DNA of 64,000 bases. Source: Pilatotrama ljubarskyi (Eukaryota; Basidiomycota; Agaricomycetes; Polyporales; Polyporaceae). Positions 56,634 through 64,000 of this stretch are shown here, in pieces; positions within the stretch are counted from its first letter, which is position 1; every line of letters starts with the position of its first letter. Position numbers and translations under genes: made by a program. The stretch is taken from positions 4,852 to 68,851 of the forward strand of contig MU277776.1 in assembly GCA_022385805.1 (NCBI GenBank), in the 5' to 3' direction. Under the pieces are notes generated by a model, which saw only the letters and a program-made list of their open reading frames with translations, searched no databases and was not told the DNA's origin.

Positions 56634-57641
56634 ATGTTCGCCTCCGCTGCTGTCCTTCTCCTCGCTGCCGCGTCCCCCGCGTTCGCCAACCTCTTTGTAA
56701 CTATCTGGTGGATTGCGTGTCTGGTCTGGTTCACTGACAGCGATGCTCTTATTTTCGTAGATCACCTCTCCTGTCGGCTCGACCACTTGGGCTGCTGGTC
56801 AATCGCAGACCATCTCCTGGAAGGACGACGGCGCGAGCCCTTCTCTCGCCCAGCTTGGCCCTTGCAAGGTTTCCGTCTACGTTGGAAGCCAGACCCAGCA
56901 GGTATGTCCCACGCGCTCTCTAAGTTTTGCAAAATGCAAGGCGAGAGGTCGCTGGTGCGGTCGAGTCACCGTTCACAACACTGCGGCTGTCAAGATGTTG
57001 ATGAACCGTGTCGACCGAACCAAGCGCCCATCATCTCATGGTGTGCTCCCTACGGCCTGGTACTGATCCCCTTTCTAGACCCTCATCCAGGAGATCGTTC
57101 CCAGCGTCGATGTCTCCACGACCAGCTCGATTGTTTTCACTCCCGATGCCAGCAAGGGCGAGAACGGCGCGTTCTAGTACGTTCGGATTTCCAGCGGACC
57201 TCTAGTCACGGTTCTCATAACGGGTGTTCAGCTTCATCCGCGTCGAGTCTCTTGGCCTCAAGGATGCCACGAACTCGCAGTTCCCCGCGGAAGCGTTCTC
57301 CTCCAAGTACACGTAAGACAGAAGCCGTTCAGATCACAGGACAAACGCTGAGACAGTCCTCTAGGATGACCGGCATGACTGGCACCTTCGACGCGACCGT
57401 GAAGGCTCAGATCAGCGGCGCTGCCGCTTCTGGTGCTCCCGCGACTTCGGCTGCTGCCACCCCGGCTGCGGCCACCACCAGCGGCGCTGCTGCCTCCAAG
57501 CCCGCGACCACCTCGTCGCACGCCCCGTCGAGCTCTGCGTCCGCGAAGGGTGCTGCTTCGAACGGTGCTGTCACTGTGTCTGGCAGGGCTGTTGCCTGCT
57601 TCGCTGGTGTCGCCGCCATCGCCTTCTCGATGCTCTTCTAA
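56634..57641 (+). CDS. Kre9/Knh1-type GPI-anchored cell-wall protein
   Basis: Five exons close in phase: 56634-56696, 56761-56901, 57079-57176, 57232-57312, 57365-57641, giving 219 residues. A signal peptide (MFASAAVLLLAAASPAFA) is followed by the Ser-Thr-rich GPI-anchored membrane family domain: ITSPVGSTTWAAGQSQTISW, CKVSVYVGSQTQQ, VSTTSSIVFTPDASKGENG, YFIRVESLGLKDA. The last 80 residues are Ala/Ser/Thr-rich, suitable for O-glycosylation, and end in a hydrophobic tail (AFSMLF) typical of a GPI signal. Family members relate to Kre9/Knh1 of beta-1,6-glucan assembly, but the exact function of basidiomycete versions is unknown. The second intron, 177 bases, is unusually long for this window. Confidence 0.9.
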   Translation: MFASAAVLLLAAASPAFANLFVTIWWIACLVWFTDSDALIFVDHLSCRLDHLGCWSIADHLLEGRRREPFSRPAWPLQGFRLRWKPDPAGMSHALSKFCKMQGERSLVRSSHRSQHCGCQDVDEPCRPNQAPIISWCAPYGLVLIPFLDPHPGDRSQRRCLHDQLDCFHSRCQQGRERRVLVRSDFQRTSSHGSHNGCSASSASSLLASRMPRTRSSPRKRSPPSTRKTEAVQITGQTLRQSSRMTGMTGTFDATVKAQISGAAASGAPATSAAATPAAATTSGAAASKPATTSSHAPSSSASAKGAASNGAVTVSGRAVACFAGVAAIAFSMLF

Positions 57642-58091
57642 GCATCGAGGCGCAGCGCAGCAAGAACGAGTGAGCAGGGATTGAACGTCGCATATCTCCT
57701 CGATCTACGGCAGTTGCTTTCATCTCTCCGGTACTCTTGGTCTTCACCCTACCTCTCGGTCTTCGTTTCTTGTTTTGCTTTCATCAATGGGAGAAATACA
57801 GGATCGTGTTACTTTCCGACCACCCGGCCGTGTTCCCTTGCCTTTGCTCGTCCTCATGGATAACCTCTGCACGAACCGTCACGACGTACATGTACAGCTA
57901 CGGCACCGGTCAAGGGCCTCCGCTTACGCTCTTTAATACACGATTGCTGGTCTCTGGCACTCTTGAGCTGCGTGAACGAGGAGAATATTATCCGTTGTTA
58001 TCAAGGTCCCTCCAGCAGCCACTTTCACTCTTATTGTACAAACCATACCGTAACCAGAGCGGAGCTCCGCTCGCTGGCTGCAAGCCATGCA
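57642..58091. other. Convergent 3' intergenic region
   Basis: Lies between the plus-strand wall-protein gene and the minus-strand MoaB/CinA-type gene. No gene seen. Confidence 0.45.
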
Positions 58092-59898
58092 TCATAATGC
58101 CGCTTTCTCCTTCCTCGCCTCTTCCTCGCTCACCAGGCGGCCTTGCACTTCCCGCGCAACCTCCTCAGCGAGCGATCGGACTGCGTCCGCGTCACGTCCG
58201 ATGAGGGACACGTACACGCCCTTGGCGAGGAGCGGGTATGAGCCGACGCGTACGCCCGCGTCCTTGGTGCGGGCCTGGAGCGCGGTGAGGAATGGGGCGA
58301 TTGACGACTCCGGCAGGCTGTGGGGAGTTAAACAGGTGACGGCGTGAGCGCAATCGTAGCGCAAAGGGTCACGAGACCTACGAGGTGAAGATCTGCTGGC
58401 GGAAGGGCCGCTCGCTGGGCGGCGGAAGTGGCAGGAATGGCGCGAGGCCGTCGAGCATGCGCTGGAAGAGGCGCGGGATGCCGGGAAAGACGCAGAGTTT
58501 GCCTTCGAGGCGGACGACGGGCTGTACAACGCACCTCGATCAGTTATCCGCGCACACCACGAGAGTCCTTCATGAACGGTCATAGGCTGTCGGCACTTCC
58601 AGGCATGCGATGCTGCCATTCCGGATACCGGAGCATGACGTCCCGGGAGCGGGGATTGAGAGGACTCACCACCCAGATGTCCGGCGCGATGAAGAGCACC
58701 TCGGCGCGCGCGGGGAAGAGGGCCATGCGCTCGCGCGCGGCGCGCTGCTCGGGGGTCTGCTGCGCCATGTCGGTGCGGTGGCGTGTCATCTCGCCCATGC
58801 GCCGCAGCGTCTCCTGGTGGTGCTCGAGGGGCTGGTTGAACGCCTTCGCGAGCGACGCATATGTGATATCTGCGGCATTGGGCACGTTGACGCGAGCACG
58901 AGCGTGTGCAGTACGCGAATCCGCGCGTGAGCAAATTGAAAATAGAGTAAGAGAGCGCGGAATGACGTACCGTCGTGCGTGGGCCCGATACCGCCGGAAG
59001 TGATGACGAAGTCGTAGTTCTTCACCAGGCGGCGGGCAGCCTCGACGCTGCGGAGGTGCATGCGTTTAACCGGAGGGGGATATGGCAGAAAGCAGAAGGG
59101 AGCTCACATGTCGTCCTCGTCATCGGGGATGATCTCTATTCTCTTTCTGCGCGCATGTACGCGGCGTGTGAGCTCAGACAGCGGCGTCCGAGCGCGATCT
59201 CGCAGTTGCTTACAGATCAATCCCGTTCTCGAAGCAGAACCGGGCGAAGTAGTTCGAATTGCGGTCGAGCGTTTTGCCGTTGAGGATCTCGTCACTGGCA
59301 CGTGAAGGTTAGCCTATCGAAGTCTCAGGACCGTTCAGTGAGGCATATAGCTTCGGCCACGGAGTGCGCTCATGCTAAGCGAGTCATGCACACTCAGCAA
59401 GGAGCATGGCAGTGTTCGACCGTCAGATCTCTCAGCCCACGACAATGTGCCACCCTAGGCGATACAAGCGTGCAAGGGCACATACCCAATAACCAACGCC
59501 GCTGCCGTCTTGATATAGCGTCCCTCACCCAGCGGGTTCTCCGGGACGGGGGACAAGGGGAAGTTGAATTTCGGGGGCTCACTCGTAGCCTGGTCTTGAT
59601 TCTGCGCAGGAGGTTGCTGAGACGGCGCCGAGGGATCAGGCGGGACTGCGTTGGAGGCGCTGCTTGACATGCCTCGAGAGGATGCGACTCTGGCTTTGAG
59701 TGAAGGTGAAGTGGTCGAAAGGTGTCCCGAGAGGCCCCGGGAGGTTATGTAGAAAAGAGGAGGGTGGTGAACGGAGAACGCCCGGAAGTGAGGGTGTGAT
59801 TTCGTTGCACGCGCGAATGCCCCGAATGCGTGGTAGCGTCCGTGGCGGGAGAGAGGTGTGAGGCCGAAGAGGGAGGAGTACTGCATGCGCACGGGCAC
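58092..59898 (-). CDS. MoaB/CinA-type molybdopterin-binding-domain protein
   Basis: Seven exons close in phase: 59898-59486, 59294-59214, 59146-59108, 59047-58971, 58869-58670, 58521-58382, 58317-58092, giving 391 residues from the first ATG; MSSSASN at 59669 would give about 315. The domain is the MoCF_biosynth fold shared by MogA/MoaB, CinA and eukaryotic FAD synthase: GDEILNGKTLDRNS, FITSGGIGPTHD (nucleotide or pterin loop, here as VITSGGIGPTHD), then VVRLEGKLCVFPGIPRLFQRML. The rest resembles yeast YMR178-type proteins of unknown enzyme activity. The longer start gives an Arg/Ser/His-rich leader that could be mitochondrial. The first intron, 191 bases, is long for the window. Confidence 0.85.
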
Positions 59899-60912
59899 GT
59901 TCTACGATAGTACTGACTAAGGCAGCAGTAGCAGCAGCGCTCTGCTTCGTAAGCCACGACTGAGGTGGATAGATCTGGTCGAGGCGCAACGTTGCAGTAC
60001 ACACCTCGCCGTTCTGCGCCAATCCCGTCCGAGACACGGCTTGCGTCCAGGGGTCGTCGTCGTCTTAGCTCAGTACCAGTAAGCACGGCAAGCTAACGCC
60101 GCACGCAATGCCTTGAGTCGTCCAGGTTATGAAGAGTATCGACGGGATTTACGGCACGCGTAGCGAACGGAACCAGTGAGAGGTGGGAGGTGCGAGCGAG
60201 TCCGCGCGACGCGGAGACCCGACGGACGTCACTGAGAACAGAGAACAGATCGATTGAACCGACTACGCTACACTAAGTAACTCAGGTAATGGGATAATAA
60301 TCCTATACCTCGCCGGCCCGTGGTAAATAAGCGGGCTTTGAAGTAGGAGTGACCAGTGAGTCGGCATAACCTCGGGGAAAGGCACTTGGATCTAACATTT
60401 GGGATCGGTCAAACTATGTAGACATAGGGTAGAGTGATTCTTGCAACACTGTCACTTTGAAGAAGGCGAGCATCTTGCAACAGCCACCTTCTGAAGCAGT
60501 GATCTCACAAGCAAAGACTCGGATGTCATGTAGCACGATGTACAATTCCGCGAATTATGGTACATTATCGTATGGTTACACTTCTTCTGAGCATCTAATC
60601 ACGACGACGACAACCACAGGAGGGAGAGAAGACAATAAGGATACGGTGCGGACGGGAGGCCGAGGCGATGATATGGGATATGTGCAAGGAGAGTAGGAGG
60701 CGGCATAGAGCATAGGAGCGGGCATAGGGAGCGTGGTAGGAGCATAGGAGTTTATCGGAACGAGGGAGTGTGCGAGCATATATGATAACGGAGCGAGTAT
60801 GTTGGAGGGTGTAAATGCGCCGCGGGCCGTCCGCACCAAAAGAGAACGAAAGTGAAGAATCAGGGTATCCAGATGTCCAGTCTCCGCTCTTCGCGGTACG
60901 ACGACGGGCAGC
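59899..60912. other. Intergenic with short AGGAGCATAG-like repeats
   Basis: Upstream of the preceding gene and downstream of clp1. Between 60690 and 60760 the motif GCATAGGAG recurs three times in slightly varied form, probably in the clp1 3' untranslated region. No gene seen. Confidence 0.4.
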
Positions 60913-62329
60913 TCACGCCATGTAGGCGGGAGAAGGCGTCGGATGTTGCTGCCGCTGCTGCTGGAGCTGCTGCTGCGCGGGCGCGGGCTGCTGCGCCGTG
61001 GCCGCCTGCCGCTGCTGTCGCTGCTGAGGCGCCGCGCCGCCTCGGAAGATCCTGGGCTGCGGGCGCGGTACAGCCTCCGGGCGACCGAGCGCGTACGCGA
61101 GGCCCGTCAGGAGCATGTCCCAGCTCCAGTCGATAGAGATCCAGAGCCGCTTGTCGCTGATGCCCATCTGGCACGCGTTCTGGTAGAGGCCGACGACTTC
61201 GCGGAGCATGCCCACAATCGCCCAAGGCTGGTAGCGCGCCCCGAGACGCCGCCCGGTCTCCTTGATGTAGTGCGGGTTCTGAGGACGGGGATTCTGGGGC
61301 GTGGGGAGAACGTAGGCAGGCCTCTGCACCGGGACGAGCTGGTCCAGGAGTCGCGAGACCCTATGGGTGTAGAGGCAGCCCAATAGCTGGTGGAAGGTGT
61401 TGATGTGGGGAACAGGGACGGGGACGACGGGGAGCTTGAGCAGCGTGCCCATGGCGCCGCCGTTGTTTATCATGACGCGCTTTTGCTCGACTGACTTCTT
61501 GCTAGGCATGGGGAACCAGTTCGCGCAGTGCGCGGCGAGGACCAGGTTGTGAACCGGCACCAGGCGAACCTTGCGCCGTCCCGTCCTGGGGTCGACACCA
61601 TTCTGAAGGCCTTGACCCTCAGAAGGAGCCTCCCAAACGGCGAGGACGTGCGTGGGGAAGGAGCTGGGGAGAGGTGACGCCGCAGCCAAAAGGACATGGT
61701 CGGGGATGATAACGTCCACCTCTTCGGGAAGGGTAGTCCCGAGGTCATCGGTATCGAGGATGGCACCGTTGACGAGCTGCCACATGCTGCGAGCGATGTC
61801 AGTAAGACGCATAAGTGTGAACGAGGAAGGACGCATACCTGTGACCTGCTACGTCTAACCCGCGAAGAATGTAGTCATGCGGAACACCGTGCACGTCCGA
61901 GCCGCAGGCGTCGATGTTCGCGCGGTCAAAAGCCGCGGGGAAGTTCGGGGGGCGAGGAAGCCAGCGCGGGAACCGCAAGGTAGGCCCAAGGTTGACTTCA
62001 GCGTCCTGCGCAGGCTGCGCTGCCTGAGCGGGAGTTTCTTGAGTCTCGGCAACAGGAGGGAGGGGCTCCACAACTGGTTCGAGCTTGCAGGGAGCCGGAC
62101 GGGCGTGCGACTTGCTAGCGCGGCGCTGTGCGTTCTGAACGACCTTGCGCAGGGCTGCCGATCCGCTGACGACACGAGCGCGCCGCCTTCGCGAGGCCTC
62201 GCGGGCCGACACGAGTGCCTCCGCCTTCTTCGAGTGACCCGCGGTGTGCGCGGTAGGGGGCAAGTTCTCAGCGTTGGAGCTCTTGCGCATGAGGAAACGT
62301 TTGCCAGCTGGGTGAATCATCGCAGACAT
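60913..62329 (-). CDS. clp1: Clp1 (clampless1) homologue
   Basis: Two exons, 62329-61839 and 61786-60913, in phase, giving 454 residues. In Coprinopsis cinerea clp1 is required for clamp-cell formation and is driven by the A mating-type homeodomain pair; homologues exist across basidiomycetes. Conserved segments are SMWQLVNGAILDTDDL, SSFPTHVLAVW, LVPVHNLVLAAHC, LKLPVVPVPVPHINTFHQLL and the C-terminal LYQNACQMGISDKRLWISID. The first 160 residues are basic and variable; the tail after residue 390 is Gln/Ala-rich. No known catalytic domain is visible. The paralogue at 14.2 kb shares the core and intron position but lacks both extensions. Naming rests on pattern recognition of the family. Confidence 0.75.
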
Positions 62330-64000
62330 GTTGGTGGGAGATGCGGAAGAAGCTGGCGAGATGCACCGGGGAGTAGAAGCGGGATGAGGCTGAGGATGGG
62401 GAGGAGGGCCGCATGAGGGGGGCTATATGTACCAGAGCGAGTTCAACAGCCCTTTACGTAAAGGATTGCCTGCAATTGCCCCCTCTCTGTAGGCGGGTAT
62501 TTGGTTCCATGGGCGTCCCTTTGGCAACACCTGCTATACATGGCAACTTTCCGTGGGCGTCGTCGCCTCTTCCGTCGCTCTCGTCCGCAATCCGTCAAAG
62601 CTGCTTTTGTTTTCCGCACTTCGTCCTGCAATCGCTCCTCACCCTGCTTGGATTGTGACAACGGCCTCACCTGTGTTCGCAATCGCCTCGCGCCGCCTGA
62701 CCTGTCGGCAATGGTGAGCCATGGCTGCCAAAGCGTAGCAACAATAGTCGCTACGCTTTGACTCCGACGCCCTGTGGCTCGTGGTTGCAAAGCTGCATGA
62801 AGCGGTCTCGAATTTGGCGACCCCTCAACCGAATTAAGCCCCTTGGAAAGACGTAAGCGTGAACGCCGGAGGACAATACACTGTCCCAGTCGGTATGGAG
62901 GAGTATCCCGAAAACGGATCCGGTAAGTCGATTTGTCGTCGAACACCCGAGGTCTCCTGTCTGCCGTGTGGAGGCATTCCGAAGGCCAAGCGGCGGATGG
63001 CTACCCAATCAGTGCATGGCTCACCTCGGTAGTCAGTGCAAACGTCATTGCGAATGTCTTGTCTGTTAAGACTATTTCTGCTGGACTCGGCAGCTGAGAT
63101 CCAGACTGCAAGGAAGTGTCAGCTCATTAGCAGAATAATACAGCACTTCACCTGGGATTTGTTCTACCATGGGTACGTTTAGATATGGAACGGTGTCTTC
63201 GTTGGCATACTGTCAATGACATATTTGCAGTGCCATGAAGTGAATGGACTGCCGCCACCCTTGGAGCGCTTGGGAGAATCCTTGAGCTGATTGTCTTGAA
63301 CCCCGTAGCTTCACTCGCGCAGAACCATCCGCGAATGTCTAGATGGAGGCGGTATGGTACGCATATCCTGCCATGATCAATCACCAAAGGCAGCGGTCAG
63401 GTCTGTGCCGATAAACAGAGGCGACGTGCTCACCCTATCCTGCGTAGTGATGGTCTACTCCACGCATCGTCTCGCAGATGCATGATCTCTAGTGCGGAAG
63501 ATGCAGGAATCCAAGATGGACAAGTCTTCCGTACAACTGTCCGCCTCGAGGTGCGCCGCCATCCTTGAGGCTCCTCGTTCCTGCTTCCCGCTGTCTCTGC
63601 CACGCGTACTGCATGCGCTTGCTTCGTACTTCGGTACGGTAGCTTGCCGACCGCAGGTATATCCGATGTCGCTGCATGGGTATGTCCTCCGTCCAGACGA
63701 ACGATCCTTGGTTCCGCGAACGACGCCAGCGGTCACTTCTGTCCGTTGGTGCCGCTCGTTGGATGTAAGTTGCACCTTGGCCAACGCGAGAGAGTGGCTG
63801 CGGGCGGCCTACAGTCGCGGGTACTGTATCCCAATGCGCAGCTCGTAATTCATGGATGTATGTCCGTGGAGGCTACGGTGGCTTCAGAATCCGTGAACGT
63901 TGGAAGCTGACTCACCGCAAGTGGTCAAGCCCGGGTACGGACGCGCCAAGGCTTGTGCCAGTGTTCGGCCTGTTTCGAGCGCCTCGGTACATGGAATGCG
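62330..64000. other. Terminal region with no supported gene
   Basis: The first 150 bases are the clp1 promoter. Open frames at 62.4-63.0 kb (minus) and 63.5-63.9 kb (plus) are overlapping and lack domains. A gene running in from beyond 64000 cannot be excluded. Confidence 0.4.

Overview
This window is nuclear DNA of a filamentous basidiomycete (Agaricomycetes, most like a wood-decay or litter fungus). Genes are GC-rich and dense, and carry many short introns of about 45 to 75 bases with GT..AG ends and CTRAY-like branch sites. Two Clp1-type genes, OTT_1508-type deaminase architecture and tandem cytochromes P450 all fit that group. I rebuilt exon chains by hand. For most multi-exon genes the reading phase closes exactly at every junction, which is the main support for the models.

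Left part (1-17.9 kb): two identical tRNA-Gly(GCC) genes in opposite orientation (104-174 plus, 17862-17932 minus) bracket a region built by duplication. It holds a conserved unknown gene (279-1513), two tandem six-exon P450 genes (2779-4538 and 4964-6705, minus), a tRNA-Gly fragment (7735-7765), a broken Clp1-like copy (8297-9071), a deaminase-like gene (9650-11977), a decayed acyl-CoA-ligase copy whose parent lies at 45-48 kb (12230-13622), and an intact Clp1-like gene (14217-15238). About 2.6 kb with no recognisable gene follows.

Middle part (18-37 kb): a GPI-anchored secreted lyase of the alginate-lyase fold (18756-20599) and an endopolygalacturonase (21035-22950) sit tail to tail and both act on uronic-acid polymers. 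After a gene-free stretch with foldback sequences comes a large Zn2Cys6 transcription factor (25375-29501). A 1.4 kb candidate DNA transposon with terminal inverted repeats and a target duplication (32491-33892) contains a gene fragment. A purine-cytosine permease follows (34361-36744).

Right part (37.6-62.3 kb): mostly housekeeping. SEC11 signal peptidase, a bHLH regulator, GPI1 of the GPI-anchor pathway, a 4-coumarate-CoA-ligase-like enzyme ending in a peroxisomal AKL tripeptide, a CtIP/Sae2-type DNA-end-resection factor, SYF2 splicing factor, a divergent protein kinase, a Kre9/Knh1-type GPI-anchored wall protein, a MoaB/CinA-type protein and the main Clp1 (clampless1) gene, a regulator of clamp-cell formation in mushrooms. 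The last 1.7 kb holds no gene I can support.

Themes: secreted or wall-directed proteins are accompanied by the machinery that processes them (SEC11, GPI1). The left flank behaves as an accessory, duplication-prone segment delimited by tRNA genes and seeded with material from elsewhere in the same window.
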